Below, piece after piece: positions 17,537 through 27,593 of a DNA stretch of 64,000 nucleotides. Within the stretch, counting starts at the first letter, position 1. Every line of letters begins with the position of its first letter. Below the pieces are notes generated by a model. It searched no databases. It saw only the letters and a program-made list of their open reading frames with translations, and was not told the DNA's origin. The DNA lies in assembly GCA_021794835.1 (NCBI GenBank), contig JAJYQA010000035.1, positions 1-64,000 of the forward strand, given 5' to 3'. Origin of the DNA: Actinomycetes bacterium. GTDB taxonomy: Bacteria; Actinomycetota; Aquicultoria; Aquicultorales; Aquicultoraceae. The position numbers were made by a program, and so were the translations under genes.

Positions 17537-19147
17537 ATGGCATCACCCGCCGAAGCAATCCAAAAAGTCCAGGTCGGCTGGCAGAAGCTTAACGTCAACC
17601 AAAAGACGATTATTATCACAACAGTAATCGCTTTTTTGGTTGCTTTGGGCACGCTGATATATTGGATCTCCCGGCCAACATACAGTGTTTTGTTTTCCAA
17701 CCTAAGTCCGGAAGATGCAAGTGCGATTGTCTCAAAACTTCAGGAGAAAAAAATTCCTTACCAACTAAACGGCACATCAATAATCGAGGTGCCGAGTGAT
17801 CAGGTTTACGAAACCAGGATTGAACTTGCCGGGCAAGGCTTGCCGCAGGGAGGCACAGTAGGATTTGAGATATTTGACCAGAATAATTTCGGACTATCGG
17901 ATTTCACCCAAAAGGTTGATTATCAAAGGGCCCTAGAGGGAGAGCTTGAACGTACCATCTCACAGATAAACGGGATTGAGGGGGCGAGGGTTCATATTGT
18001 TACCCCGGAGCCCTCGCTCTATAGTAATAAAGAAAACCCAGCGACCGCTGCGGTGGTTATAAAACCAAAGGCGGGTGTCCAGCTAGCGGGGAATCAGGTA
18101 CAGGCGATAGTTAACCTGGTCTCCAAAAGCGTTGAGGGGCTAAAGCCCGAGAATATAACAGTCGTCGATACCAACGGCAACGTTCTAAATGAGGGGAACG
18201 GTAACTCAAATCTAGCTATGCAGGGAGCATATACAAAAACCCAGCTTGAGGCAAAAGAAGCCTATGAAAACAGTTTAGAAAAATCAATCCAGTCCATGCT
18301 GGATCCGGTCTTGGGAGGCCAGAATAACGCTGTGGTGCGGGTCTCAGCCGACCTTGATTTTACCTCAAAAGAGACCCAGACAAACAAAGTCGAACAGGGG
18401 AATAATCCGGTAATTGTCAGCCAGCAGGACGAGAAAGTAAGTTATAAGGGTCTGGGAAGCCCGCCAGGAGGCATAGCAGGCGTAAATTCTCAAGGTTCTA
18501 CTTATCCACAGGTTAGTACAGTAACAGGGAACTCGGAGTACAAAAGCACGAAGAGAACAACTAATTATGACTCAACTAAGATAAGCGAGCATGAGATAAA
18601 GCCACCTGGCGAGGTAAAAAAACTCTCGGTTGCTGTTGTGGTTAACAATGATGGGAGCAAACCAATACGTGATCAGACGATAAAGAGTCTGGTCTCTGCC
18701 GCGGCGGGCATCGACAAGAGTAGGGGAGATGTTCTCTCTGTAAGTAGCGTTCCCTTCGATACCTCCTGGGCCAAGAAGGAGGAAAACGCGATTGCCGATG
18801 CGCAGAGAAAAGAGGCGTATGCAAACTACGGGAAATATGCTGTTGTTCTAATCATGCTTGCAGCAGGCATTTTCTTCCTGTACAGGATGACTTCAAGCTT
18901 CAAACTTAGTGGACGACCCGATGAGTTTATACCAAGAAGTTTTTCAACTTACCCAATAGCAAAAGTTGAAGAAATAACGCCCGAAGAGCTAGAGACGGGT
19001 CTAAGCGATGATATGTCGCCGGAGAAAAAAAGAGAACTTATGGTCTTACAGAAGAAACGCCAAAGGCAAAGAGAAGAGATTCAAGGCCTGGCAAAAGAGC
19101 GTCCCGGCGACGTTGCGCAACTTTTGCGGGTTTGGCTAAACACATAG
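17537..19147 (+). CDS. fliF: Flagellar MS-ring protein FliF
   Basis: 536 residues. Membrane segments lie at ~25-45 (IIITTVIAFLVALGTLIYWI) and ~432-450 (YAVVLIMLAAGIFFLYRM). The ring-building motifs are present (VLFSNLSPEDASAIVSKL, GLPQGGTVGFEIFD, VDYQRALEGELERTISQI). The cytoplasmic tail ends LAKERPGDVAQLLRVWL, the FliG-binding segment. FliF forms the MS ring that houses the export gate. Confidence 0.96.
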   Translation: MASPAEAIQKVQVGWQKLNVNQKTIIITTVIAFLVALGTLIYWISRPTYSVLFSNLSPEDASAIVSKLQEKKIPYQLNGTSIIEVPSDQVYETRIELAGQGLPQGGTVGFEIFDQNNFGLSDFTQKVDYQRALEGELERTISQINGIEGARVHIVTPEPSLYSNKENPATAAVVIKPKAGVQLAGNQVQAIVNLVSKSVEGLKPENITVVDTNGNVLNEGNGNSNLAMQGAYTKTQLEAKEAYENSLEKSIQSMLDPVLGGQNNAVVRVSADLDFTSKETQTNKVEQGNNPVIVSQQDEKVSYKGLGSPPGGIAGVNSQGSTYPQVSTVTGNSEYKSTKRTTNYDSTKISEHEIKPPGEVKKLSVAVVVNNDGSKPIRDQTIKSLVSAAAGIDKSRGDVLSVSSVPFDTSWAKKEENAIADAQRKEAYANYGKYAVVLIMLAAGIFFLYRMTSSFKLSGRPDEFIPRSFSTYPIAKVEEITPEELETGLSDDMSPEKKRELMVLQKKRQRQREEIQGLAKERPGDVAQLLRVWLNT

Positions 19148-19148
19148 C

Positions 19149-19215
19149 AATCAGCTATCAGCCGTCAGCAGTCAGCTTTAAGTATTCAAGCTGATAGCTG
19201 ATTGCTGACGGCTTT
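19149..19215. repeat. Intergenic hairpin repeat between fliF and fliG
   Basis: CAATCAGCTATCAGCCGTCAGC-type words are followed ~25 bases later by their complement (CTGATAGCTGATTGCTGACGGC), giving a long imperfect hairpin. The same word set recurs at 63240-63297. A dispersed repeat family that could also act as an RNA processing site inside the operon. Confidence 0.6.
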
Positions 19216-19234
19216 ATCAATTGGGAGTATATAA

Positions 19235-20278
19235 ATGTCGTCTACAAGAATAAGACAGCGCCCATCCGGCGTAAAGCAATCCATATCCGATAAACAAAAG
19301 GCCGCCGTGCTTCTCCTCGCACTGGGTCCAGAACTATCGGCCCAAGTCCTAAAACGGCTAAGTGAGTCTGAGGTAGAGCTTTTGGTTGCTGAGATTGCAC
19401 ATGTCGAAAAACTACCCCAAGGTATAACTGAAGGAGTTCTAAAAGAGTTTCATGACCTTTACGAAGCGCAGGAGTTTATAACCCAGGGTGGTATTGAGTA
19501 CGCCAGCGATATCCTTGAAAGAGCCCTTGGGAAGCATAAGGCAAGAGAAATTGTTGAGAGGCTTACGGCAACCTTAGAGCTCGCCCCTTTTCATTTCCTG
19601 CGAAACTCCGACCCTAATGAGATTGCAAGCTTTATTGAGGATGAGCATCCCCAGACAATTGCGCTTGTCTTAACCCATTTACGTCCCGAGCAGGCATCCA
19701 TAATTATAAAGCAACTTGAGACCGGTTTAAGGGCTGAGGTCGTAAAGAGGATTTCCCTTATGGATAGGACCACGCCGGACATCATTGCCGAGGTGGAAAA
19801 TATCCTTGAGTCAAAAATATCCTCGCTTGCCCGGGGTCAGGAATACTCATCAAGCGGCGGAATTGATGCTACTGTCAAGATTCTTAACCAGGTTGATAGG
19901 AGCACCGAGCAGGCGATTCTTGAGATTCTGGAAGACGAGGATCCCGATCTAGCCGACGAGATCCGGCGCAAGCTATTTACCTTTGAAGATATCATTAATC
20001 TCGAAGACCGTGCAGTCCAGAGAGTCTTGAGAGAGATCGACTCCAAGAAACTTTCGCTTGCGCTTAAAACTGCTAATGAAGACCTCAAAGAGAAAATCTT
20101 TGCAAATATGTCGCAAAGGGCAGGGGAAATGCTCCGCGAAGATATGGAGTTCCTTGGCCCAGTCCGCCTAAAAGATGTCGAGGTGGCACAGCAGGAGATC
20201 GTCAATACTGTCCGTCGCCTGGAGGAGGATGGCGAGATCATCATCGCCCGCGGCGGAGAGGAAGAGATCGTTGTCTAG
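19235..20278 (+). CDS. fliG: Flagellar motor switch protein FliG
   Basis: 347 residues, full length. N-domain (KQKAAVLLLALGPELSAQVL), middle domain with the EHPQ motif (FIEDEHPQTIALVLTHLRPE) and C-domain (LFTFEDIINLEDRAVQRVLR and the charged torque helix KDVEVAQQEIVNTVRRLEED) are all visible. It sits on the cytoplasmic face of the MS ring and generates torque with the stators. Confidence 0.97.
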   Translation: MSSTRIRQRPSGVKQSISDKQKAAVLLLALGPELSAQVLKRLSESEVELLVAEIAHVEKLPQGITEGVLKEFHDLYEAQEFITQGGIEYASDILERALGKHKAREIVERLTATLELAPFHFLRNSDPNEIASFIEDEHPQTIALVLTHLRPEQASIIIKQLETGLRAEVVKRISLMDRTTPDIIAEVENILESKISSLARGQEYSSSGGIDATVKILNQVDRSTEQAILEILEDEDPDLADEIRRKLFTFEDIINLEDRAVQRVLREIDSKKLSLALKTANEDLKEKIFANMSQRAGEMLREDMEFLGPVRLKDVEVAQQEIVNTVRRLEEDGEIIIARGGEEEIVV

Positions 20279-20960
20279 GATTATCCGCAGCAGCAACAAA
20301 ATTAGAAATATCCACTTTGATCCCATCTCAAGGGACTTTCAGCCGGGAGAAGAAATATCCACCGATATAGTTAAGCAGAAAAGCACTACCGTCTCTGAAG
20401 ATGCCGTGCAAAAGGCCAGCCTGATTATTAAGGAGGCGGAAAACCGCGTTCAGCAGATTGAGCACGAGGCTTATCAGCGGGGCTACCAGGAGGGCCGGGA
20501 TTTTGCCAGGGTCGAGGCTGCGAAGTTGCTTGAGATGCTAAAGTCGGTTGCCGGGCAGTCCCTTGGGGAAAAATGGCGGGTCATTAACTCCGTCGAAGAA
20601 AACATAGTTAATCTAGCTCTAGAAGTTGCGGAGAAAATAATAAGCGAGCAGATAACGGTCGACCACAATGTAGTTGTGCATGTTGCAAGAAAAGCGATTA
20701 TGATCGCAGCCGAACGTGAGCATATCGAGATAAGGGTTAATCCCGGTGATCTGGAGACAATAAAAGCCCATAAGGAAGAATTTATGTCCCTGATGGATGG
20801 TATTGAGAAGATAGAAATTATTGCCGACCGGAGGATAAAACGCGGCGGATGTATCCTTGAGACGAGCGCAGGCAACGTTGATGCAAGGATACAATCACAA
20901 CTCTACCAGGTCGAGCAAACTTTAAGAGGAGTAGTCGATGGGGATGAAATCAGGGACTAA
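20271..20960 (+). CDS. fliH: Flagellar export ATPase regulator FliH
   Basis: 229 residues from TTG 20271, chosen because GGAGAGGAAGAG lies just upstream and the frame before it shows no FliH-like sequence. Gly-spaced helix motif [20 protein letters not shown], then the FliH/VATPase-E fold ([48 protein letters not shown]). It overlaps fliG by 8 and fliI by 23 bases. FliH regulates and positions the FliI ATPase. Confidence 0.93.
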   Translation: MSRIIRSSNKIRNIHFDPISRDFQPGEEISTDIVKQKSTTVSEDAVQKASLIIKEAENRVQQIEHEAYQRGYQEGRDFARVEAAKLLEMLKSVAGQSLGEKWRVINSVEENIVNLALEVAEKIISEQITVDHNVVVHVARKAIMIAAEREHIEIRVNPGDLETIKAHKEEFMSLMDGIEKIEIIADRRIKRGGCILETSAGNVDARIQSQLYQVEQTLRGVVDGDEIRD

Positions 20961-22284
20961 AGACCTTGATTTTAAAAAGTTCAGTGATGCCTTGCGCCGG
21001 ATATCGGCAATAAAACAAAACGGCAAAATCACCCAGGTAGTTGGGTTGGTTATAGAATCTTTAGGACCGCCCGCACAGGTTGGCGAATTATGCCATATCC
21101 AGATATCAAGAAATGAACCACCGGTTGCCGCAGAGGTTGTCGGTTTTAGAGAGAATAAGGTGCTTCTAATGCCGCTTGGCGATATGAGTGGCATTAAGCC
21201 GGGAAGTGAGGTCATAGCAAGCGGTAGGTCGCTATCGGTGGGGGTTGGAACTTCCCTCTTAGGGCGGGTCCTCGACGGCCTGGGAAGGCCAATGGATGGC
21301 AAGGGCCCGGTCATAACAGCTAAAGAATATCCACTACATAACAAGCCACCCGATCCATTAACTAGAAAAAGGATTAGGGAATACCTAGCGCTTGGCATCA
21401 AGGCCATCGACGGCACCTTGACATGCGGAAAAGGCCAGAGGGTTGGTATATTTGCCGGAAGTGGCGTGGGTAAGAGCACGCTTCTTGGTATGATCGCAAG
21501 AAATACCGAGGCCGATATTAACGTCATCGGGCTTATCGGCGAAAGGGGCCGAGAGGTTAGGGACTTTATCGAAAAGGACTTAGGTGAGGAGGGGCTTGCC
21601 CGCTCGGTTGTTGTTGTGGTGACATCCGATCAGCCGGCTCTCATCCGCTTAAAAGGTGCGTTTACCGCCACTGCAATTGCTGAGTACTTCCGCGATCGGG
21701 GAAGCGACGTCATGTTTATGATGGATTCGGTGACCCGGTTTGCGATGGCGCAGCGTGAAGTGGGCTTGGCTATAGGCGAGCCACCGGCCACTCGGGGATA
21801 CACGCCTTCAGTCTTTGCACTTTTGCCCAGGCTTCTTGAGCGATCAGGCACTTCACGAAGCGGGACAATTACCGGCCTTTATACCGTCTTGGTTGAGGCA
21901 GACGATATGAACGAGCCAATCGCCGACGCGGTAAGAAGCATCCTGGACGGCCACATAGTGCTTTCTCGGAAGCTTGCAACCCAAAACCATTATCCGGCAA
22001 TAGATGTACTGCAGAGCGTAAGCAGAGTTATGCCGGATATTGTAGGAAAAGAGCATGTATCGGTAGCCGGATTGCTTAGAGATACCTTAGCTACCCACCA
22101 AGAAGCCGAAGACTTAATCAATATCGGCGCATATGTCAGCGGAAGCAATCCCAAAATCGATTATGCAATTGAGTTAATAGACCAAATCAAGGTTTTCTTA
22201 AAGCAAGAAGTAGATGAAAAAGAAGACTTCGAGCAAACAGTACAGAACCTAATGAATATATTTGTTGATCAGGCGAACCGGTAA
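20938..22284 (+). CDS. fliI: Flagellum-specific ATP synthase FliI
   Basis: 448 residues. Walker [16 protein letters not shown], Walker B-type [20 protein letters not shown], and the conserved [27 protein letters not shown] precedes the ATG. FliI is the hexameric ATPase of the type III flagellar exporter, working with FliH and FliJ, whose genes flank it. Confidence 0.97.
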   Translation: MGMKSGTKDLDFKKFSDALRRISAIKQNGKITQVVGLVIESLGPPAQVGELCHIQISRNEPPVAAEVVGFRENKVLLMPLGDMSGIKPGSEVIASGRSLSVGVGTSLLGRVLDGLGRPMDGKGPVITAKEYPLHNKPPDPLTRKRIREYLALGIKAIDGTLTCGKGQRVGIFAGSGVGKSTLLGMIARNTEADINVIGLIGERGREVRDFIEKDLGEEGLARSVVVVVTSDQPALIRLKGAFTATAIAEYFRDRGSDVMFMMDSVTRFAMAQREVGLAIGEPPATRGYTPSVFALLPRLLERSGTSRSGTITGLYTVLVEADDMNEPIADAVRSILDGHIVLSRKLATQNHYPAIDVLQSVSRVMPDIVGKEHVSVAGLLRDTLATHQEAEDLINIGAYVSGSNPKIDYAIELIDQIKVFLKQEVDEKEDFEQTVQNLMNIFVDQANR

Positions 22285-22452
22285 ACCGGGAAAACCGGTG
22301 AATGGGTGAAAGGAATTGTCATCCGAGCGGAGGCCCGCAGTGCATACGGAGGGCCGTAGCCGAAGAATCTCAAGTAATGTCAAAAATCATTTACTCTCAT
22401 TACTTGTTTTCACTCTGTAACCTGTGAGTTGCGACCTGACACGGAGTGTTAC
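22285..22452. repeat. Intergenic repeat-like segment between fliI and fliJ
   Basis: This 168-base gap has no gene. It contains TGTCATCCGAGCGGAGG and CCGAAGAATCTC, the two ends of a TGTCATCC...GAATCTC-type interspersed element common in environmental bacterial genomes, with an inserted GC-rich middle. Only one copy is seen here. Confidence 0.4.
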
Positions 22453-22905
22453 ATGCCAAAATTTAGATTTAAATTGCAGCCGGTTCTTCATCAGCGGCGA
22501 GGGAAAGAAGATACCCTCAAGAAAGAGCTTGCCGACATCAAGCGGTTATTTGAGATAGAGAAGAGCGTTTTAGAAGAACTAAAACACAAACTGTTGGATA
22601 TTCACACCAAACTAAGAGAGAAACAAAAGTCTTTGCTTGATCCCTCCGAGGCCATGGCTTACTCAAACTATATAGATAAAGTTGAACAAGAGATTGAGCT
22701 GCAGATAGTAAAACTTACTGATATCGCAAACAAGGTAAAAAGAGCGCAGGAGAGGCTAATCGAGGCTTCCAAAGACAAGAAAATTTTAGAGAAGCTTTAC
22801 GACAAGCAGTACGAAGAATTTAAAAGAGAGCTTGAGCAGGTTGAACAGAATTTAATCGATGAGATTGCAACAATTCGCCATAGTAGAAGAAAGGCATCAA
22901 CGTAA
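22453..22905 (+). CDS. fliJ: Flagellar export protein FliJ
   Basis: 150 residues from ATG 22453 (GGAG six bases upstream). Starts MPKFRFKLQPVLHQRRGKED, the typical FliJ N-terminus, and continues as one long charged coiled coil. FliJ is the rotor-like subunit of the export ATPase. Position after fliI is standard. Confidence 0.92.
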   Translation: MPKFRFKLQPVLHQRRGKEDTLKKELADIKRLFEIEKSVLEELKHKLLDIHTKLREKQKSLLDPSEAMAYSNYIDKVEQEIELQIVKLTDIANKVKRAQERLIEASKDKKILEKLYDKQYEEFKRELEQVEQNLIDEIATIRHSRRKAST

Positions 22906-22921
22906 ATCTAAGGGTTATAAA

Positions 22922-23431
22922 ATGAGTGCAGTAAAGCAAAAAGGCAAGAAGCAAAAGAACCGGGTTTTGTTCGCTGCCGTTTTGGTTCTCCTATATGTGG
23001 TAATTCTACTTGCCACACTTAAATATACCGGTGTAATTAAATTCCCAAGCAACAAAAAAGCTAATATTACAAAAGAGAAGACCGATATAAAGAACAAGGG
23101 TAGGTCGCCCGTTAAAACGGTTAAGGCAGCAGAGAATAAAACCGGAACAACCACGACGACCACACCAGTTACAACGACGACAACTTTATATACGCCTAAT
23201 ACGACCCAGCAAACAAGCCAGCAAACAGATCAAAATCTTAAGCGGCTGGTAATAGTATATGAATCTATGGATTCGGACCAGGCGGCAAAGATTATCGCTA
23301 AGCTCTCAGACAGCGATGCGATAGCTTTATTAAGTAGGATGAATACGCGAAGTGTAGCTGATATACTAGCTGCGATGGACGTGCAACGTGCCGCCAGTCT
23401 GAGTAAAAAAATGGGCATTTCGGCCCAATAA
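22922..23431 (+). CDS. MotE-like membrane protein with MgtE-N-type domain
   Basis: 169 residues from ATG 22922. One membrane segment (VLFAAVLVLLYVVILLATLK), a Lys/Thr-rich linker with long Thr runs, then a helical domain (LVIVYESMDSDQAAKIIAKL, ALLSRMNTRSVADILAAMD) of the MgtE_N/MotE type. MotE-like proteins between fliJ and fliK act as chaperones of motor stators in other bacteria. This is notable because no motA/motB is seen in the window. Confidence 0.8.
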   Translation: MSAVKQKGKKQKNRVLFAAVLVLLYVVILLATLKYTGVIKFPSNKKANITKEKTDIKNKGRSPVKTVKAAENKTGTTTTTTPVTTTTTLYTPNTTQQTSQQTDQNLKRLVIVYESMDSDQAAKIIAKLSDSDAIALLSRMNTRSVADILAAMDVQRAASLSKKMGISAQ

Positions 23432-23454
23432 ATACTCACGAAAGGGGGTGCAAA

Positions 23455-25128
23455 TTGAATATCTTAGAGGTTCCAATCACCGAGATATCCCAAAATCCTG
23501 TCTCACCGTCCCAACCCAACAAGTCCTCCGATATACTAGATGGCTTTAATGCACTGTTCAGTAGCCTGGTATCTGAACTTAAAGGTTCCGATCAAGCCTT
23601 AGGTTTAAGCCCTGAGTCGCAGGCTAAGCTTAACCTAATGCTACTAATGGGCCTTGATCAGACCTCTAAAGCTGACGGCATTTCAGCCGATAGCTTAAAA
23701 GATTCGTTTGCAAAGCTTGGCGATAAGTTACTCGAGCTGATGACGAAGCTTCTTGCCGGTATCCAAACTGATGGCCAGATTGATGGACAAAAGAATGGGC
23801 TTTTGCCGACCCTTGATGATGTCATCAACAGCTTGGCTTTAACCAAGGACGATGCCAATGCCCAAAATATCCTTATTAAGCTTCTTGCTGATATGAAACA
23901 GGAGGCATCTTCTGGAGGTCTTCAGGACAAGTTGGGAAAATTAGTCGATGGTCTGCCCGAGGCGACTAAGTTAAAGATACGCCTTATTGCCAATAAAGCG
24001 GAGCATTTAGAATCGGGTCAAGAAATGGATATATCCAAATTCAAGTTGCTCATCAATCTGCTTGGCCTGGAAGATCCAAACAGGGGGAAGGGTAACGGTG
24101 CTTTGCCTGGAGCATCCGACGCGGCAATAACATATCTTAAAGAGATGCTTATGGAGAGGTTTCATATCAAGCCAGATGCGGCCAACGGGCAGGCGGCGTT
24201 GGTTAAAGATGGGGTACCATCCGGCCAAGAAGCGGCCCAATCTGAAGGTACTCGGCAGAACGGTATGTCATCTACCGGTACAGCAGTTGATTCAATCGCC
24301 ATGCATGCGGCAAATGGCAACGGCAACGACCCAAAAAACATTAATTTACTAACCGACAATATTCACGTTCAAGATACCAAGCCAGAGGGTGTCGACACCC
24401 AGCAAGTCCAGCAAGTCCAGCAAACTGCCGTGCCAACAGCAAGCGCCAAGGATATCTCAGAGGCCACGATGGCCAGGCATGAGGCGACAAACCTCGCATC
24501 TGCTAAGGAAGTATCAGCAACCCAGGTGATGATGAATTCTCGGGGCCCAAGCAATAACTCAGATGATACCAAGGATTCAACTAAAAGTACGGGTAATCGA
24601 TTTACCTATGGTTACGGGGTTGAGAACAGCCCTTCTTTTGCAACTGAGGTAGCCCAGAAAGCGCTGTCTATAACTGGTGGCCAGGGATTTGATGCTAATC
24701 CAGGGATTAATAATCCCGGTCAGCTCATCAAACAAATCGTGGAAAGATTTGATGTTTTGATATCTGGTACGAAAAGCGAGGCAAGCATCCAGCTTAAGCC
24801 GAGATACTTAGGTGACCTGAAGATTCACCTAATTGTAGAAGGCGGCTCAATTAAGGCGGTTCTTGATGCCTCGACGCACCAGGCCAAGCACCTACTTGAG
24901 GTAAACCTTACAAATCTCAAGCAGTCTCTTGAGGACCAGGGACTAAAAATCAAGGAAATCAGCGTATCGGTCGGGCACCACCAGGAAAACCATGGTAAGC
25001 AACCCGGGCGCCAGCACCACGGCAGGTCGGTTGGCTATCATGGTAGGGCAATAGTTGCAAAAGAAGTTCAGGGTATTAAGTCAAGGCTTAGCCTTGGCTC
25101 TGATATGGCGGTCAATTATTTAGCATAG
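23455..25128 (+). CDS. fliK: Flagellar hook-length control protein FliK
   Basis: 557 residues from TTG 23455 with AAAGGGGG upstream. A long low-complexity N-terminal ruler region ends in the FliK/Flg_hook domain (SIQLKPRYLGDLKIHLIVEG, LEVNLTNLKQSLEDQGLKIK, ISVSVGHHQ). FliK measures hook length and triggers the switch to filament export. The order fliK-flgD-flgE is canonical. Confidence 0.93.
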   Translation: MNILEVPITEISQNPVSPSQPNKSSDILDGFNALFSSLVSELKGSDQALGLSPESQAKLNLMLLMGLDQTSKADGISADSLKDSFAKLGDKLLELMTKLLAGIQTDGQIDGQKNGLLPTLDDVINSLALTKDDANAQNILIKLLADMKQEASSGGLQDKLGKLVDGLPEATKLKIRLIANKAEHLESGQEMDISKFKLLINLLGLEDPNRGKGNGALPGASDAAITYLKEMLMERFHIKPDAANGQAALVKDGVPSGQEAAQSEGTRQNGMSSTGTAVDSIAMHAANGNGNDPKNINLLTDNIHVQDTKPEGVDTQQVQQVQQTAVPTASAKDISEATMARHEATNLASAKEVSATQVMMNSRGPSNNSDDTKDSTKSTGNRFTYGYGVENSPSFATEVAQKALSITGGQGFDANPGINNPGQLIKQIVERFDVLISGTKSEASIQLKPRYLGDLKIHLIVEGGSIKAVLDASTHQAKHLLEVNLTNLKQSLEDQGLKIKEISVSVGHHQENHGKQPGRQHHGRSVGYHGRAIVAKEVQGIKSRLSLGSDMAVNYLA

Positions 25129-25140
25129 GAGGTGATTTAA

Positions 25141-25590
25141 ATGGAAGTAAGTTCAGCACTGCAATCCATCCTGAGTCAGGGTCAGGGTGACCAAAAAAGT
25201 ACGGTTACCTCGGGCGACGGTCTTGGCAAAAACAGCTTTCTGCAGCTCTTGGTTACCCAGATGCGCTATCAGGACCCATTGCAGCCGGCAAGCAATACCG
25301 AATACATGTCGCAGCTTGCGCAATTTAGCGCGCTTGAGCAGATGCAGAACTTAAACGATAAGTTCGACCAAATGCTTAAGTGGTCGCAGATGACTCAGGC
25401 AAGCAGTCTTATTGGAAAGCAGATCGACGGGCTTGTCTCTTTGGGAGTTGATAATAATCACGATGGCAAGCCGGATACAACCAGTGTCTCAGGTGCAGTA
25501 AGCGAGGTAAAATACGTCAATGGCGAGCCCAATCTAGTTGTTAATGGTCAGCAGGTAGGACTTGCCAATATCACAAGGATTTACGCATAA
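25141..25590 (+). CDS. flgD: Flagellar hook assembly scaffold FlgD
   Basis: 149 residues. FlgD N-domain LGKNSFLQLLVTQMRYQDPL-QP, EYMSQLAQFSALEQMQNLN, and the short C-domain ending LANITRIYA. An EF-hand-like Asp-rich stretch DNNHDGKPD lies in the C-domain, as in FliD. It caps the growing hook. GGAGGTG precedes the ATG. Confidence 0.95.
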   Translation: MEVSSALQSILSQGQGDQKSTVTSGDGLGKNSFLQLLVTQMRYQDPLQPASNTEYMSQLAQFSALEQMQNLNDKFDQMLKWSQMTQASSLIGKQIDGLVSLGVDNNHDGKPDTTSVSGAVSEVKYVNGEPNLVVNGQQVGLANITRIYA

Positions 25591-25604
25591 GAAAGGAGGG
25601 TAAA

Positions 25605-25988
25605 GTGACGGATAAGATATTCGCGCCAAATAACCAAATAAGGCCAATAGGGTTGCCACAGAAGGGACAGGCTCAGCAAATTAAAAAGGCGCCCGGGCAA
25701 TCATTTAAGGATATCCTGGCGGGTGAGGTAGGCAAGGGTCTAAAATTTTCTGCCCATGCACAGGCAAGGCTTGAGGCGCGAAATATCAAGCTAACCAAGT
25801 CCCAACTTAACCGGTTAAATACCGGTGTAGAAAAGGCGGCAAGCAAGGGGGCACGCGAATCCCTTGTGCTTGTCGATAACTTAGCCCTTGTGGTGAGCGT
25901 AAAAAACAAAACCGTTATTACGGCGGTTGATGATAAGAACCTTAAGGAGAACGTCTTTACCAATATCGACAGTGCCGTAATTATGTAA
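25605..25988 (+). CDS. Flagellar operon protein, TIGR02530-like
   Basis: 127 residues, GTG start with GGAGGG. The block FSAHAQARLEARNIKLTKSQ, RESLVLVDNLALVVSVKNKT matches the conserved protein found between flgD and flgE in many Gram-positive flagellar operons (TIGR02530). Its role is not established; it is thought to belong to hook assembly by position only. Confidence 0.85.
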   Translation: MTDKIFAPNNQIRPIGLPQKGQAQQIKKAPGQSFKDILAGEVGKGLKFSAHAQARLEARNIKLTKSQLNRLNTGVEKAASKGARESLVLVDNLALVVSVKNKTVITAVDDKNLKENVFTNIDSAVIM

Positions 25989-25997
25989 GGTTTTAGC

Positions 25998-26063
25998 GAA
26001 CTGGACCTCACTAAAGGAAGTTCGTAGTTGCGGACCGACTGAAGCAACTAGGCCGTCCAGTTC
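25998..26063 (+). ncRNA. Structured RNA-like element upstream of flgE
   Basis: Two nested stems: GAACTGGAC (25998-26006) pairs with GTCCAGTTC (26055-26063), and inside it TAGTTGC (26025-26031) pairs with GCAACTA (26044-26050). It lies in the 127-base gap between the TIGR02530-like gene and flgE, the largest gap in this operon segment apart from fliI-fliJ. No known riboswitch motif was recognised. Confidence 0.5.
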
Positions 26064-26115
26064 ACCATGGGCCAATCTAGAAGTAACTACAAGTAATTAG
26101 GGAGGTAGATGCGCA

Positions 26116-27369
26116 ATGATGCGCTCAATGTTTAGTGCGGTTTCCGGTTTGAGAAACCACCAGGTTGAAATGGATGTTATCGGTAACAACATTGCAAACG
26201 TTAATACGGTAGGTTTTAAGGCAAGCCGGGTGACGTTTCAGGATATGATCTACGAGCTGATCAGATCAGCAAGCGCCCCATCGGCAAATCTTGGCGGTTC
26301 TAACCCGGAGCAGGCCGGCCTTGGCATGATGGTCCGCTCAATCGACACCCTTATGACTCAGGGGTCTCTTGAATCAACAGGCAAATCAACCGACGTTGCC
26401 ATCCAGGGCGACGGCTTCTTTGTTTTGGATACTGGGCAAGGCCAAGCATATACCAGAGTTGGCGCGTTTGATCTAAACTTAAAGAAAGATTTAGTCGATC
26501 CGGCAACCGGCTACTATGTTATGGGCTGGATGGCGGGAAATAATCCATCAGACCCTAGCGGCATCGATACCGGCATGGATCCAACCCATATCAACGTACC
26601 AGTAGGCCAGATGAGCATTGCCCAGCAAACATCTAGCGTCACATTTACCGGAAACTTGGATGCTAGCGCTGCCGGTGGCACTACGGTAACAACTACGCGC
26701 CAGGTATACGACTCTCAAGGTGTCCCACATTCTCTAACATTTACATTTACCAAAGACAACACTAATGTAAATCAGTGGAATTATACCGCGCAGGTTACAA
26801 GCGGCGGCGGCTCAATTACCTCTGGCGGTAGCGGTTACCTTAAATTTAAAGCAGACGGCACTCTAGATACAACCAACTCGTCTATACCCCCGATGGCTAT
26901 TAACCCGGCCGATGGTGCCGCTGCCTTTAGTGTCAATAACGATTTTTCCAAAGCAATACAGTTTGCAGGCACATCTGATCTTAAGGCCGTGTACCAGGAT
27001 GGCTTCCCGATGGGCGTTCTTGATGATTTCTCTATAGGCGTTGACGGCACGATAACCGGAGCCTTCACCAACGGCATGAACAAGCCGCTTGCCAGAATCG
27101 CGCTCGGTATGTTTGGTAACCCGGCAGGCCTATTAAGGTCCGGTGCCACTATGTTTAAGCAATCGAATAACTCTGGCGAGCTCCATTATGGAAGACCGGC
27201 TGAGGGTGCAACCGGCTCATTAGTTTCCGGCTCACTAGAGATGGCAAATGTTGACCTATCCCGCGAATTTACCAACATGATTACCACGGAGCGCGGCTTC
27301 CAGGCCAATTCGCGGGTTATCACCACTTCCGATCAGATGCTTCAGGAGCTGGTAAACCTCATCAGGTAG
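26116..27369 (+). CDS. flgE: Flagellar hook protein FlgE
   Basis: 417 residues. Conserved ends: MFSAVSGLRNHQVEMDVIGN-NIANVNTVGF and FTNMITTERGFQANSRVITT-SDQMLQELVNLIR. The middle D1/D2 domains (ESTGKSTDVAIQGDGFFVLD, QVYDSQGVPHSLTFTF) are intact. GGGAGG precedes tandem ATGs. It is the last gene of this flagellar block; the next expected gene, flbD, is 15 kb away. Confidence 0.96.
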   Translation: MMRSMFSAVSGLRNHQVEMDVIGNNIANVNTVGFKASRVTFQDMIYELIRSASAPSANLGGSNPEQAGLGMMVRSIDTLMTQGSLESTGKSTDVAIQGDGFFVLDTGQGQAYTRVGAFDLNLKKDLVDPATGYYVMGWMAGNNPSDPSGIDTGMDPTHINVPVGQMSIAQQTSSVTFTGNLDASAAGGTTVTTTRQVYDSQGVPHSLTFTFTKDNTNVNQWNYTAQVTSGGGSITSGGSGYLKFKADGTLDTTNSSIPPMAINPADGAAAFSVNNDFSKAIQFAGTSDLKAVYQDGFPMGVLDDFSIGVDGTITGAFTNGMNKPLARIALGMFGNPAGLLRSGATMFKQSNNSGELHYGRPAEGATGSLVSGSLEMANVDLSREFTNMITTERGFQANSRVITTSDQMLQELVNLIR

Positions 27370-27398
27370 TAACCTTAAGAGACATCTATTACCGTTAC

Positions 27399-27426
27399 AA
27401 TATGGGGGCCTTAAGGCCCCCATATT
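27399..27426 (+). terminator. Strong hairpin terminator after flgE
   Basis: AATATGGGGGCC-TTAA-GGCCCCCATATT is a perfect 12-bp stem with a 4-base loop, 30 bases after flgE, followed by CCTT. It would end the flagellar message at the left edge of the inserted island. Confidence 0.85.
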
Positions 27427-27474
27427 CCTTGCGCCTAACTGCTTCGTATCTCTCTGTAGCCATTAGCTAACTGT

Positions 27475-27504
27475 TTGACCTATTACATAGCAGTAACATA
27501 CAAT
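27475..27504 (+). promoter_or_regulatory. Candidate promoter for the agrC-agrA-like pair
   Basis: TTGACC-N18-TACAAT lies ~90 bases upstream of the histidine kinase start, after the flgE terminator. This gives the two-component pair its own transcription start. Confidence 0.5.
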
Positions 27505-27593
27505 AGTAATGTTGGGATCTCATATTAAAATTAAAGTTGGGCGACGATAGCTAATCGGCCACAATATTATCTAATTTTTAAAGGGTTAAATCA

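Noticed and set aside
20175..20270. Longer FliH start inside fliG
   Set aside because: The extra residues are Arg/Ser-rich shadow of fliG; TTG 20271 has a good ribosome site and the usual overlap.
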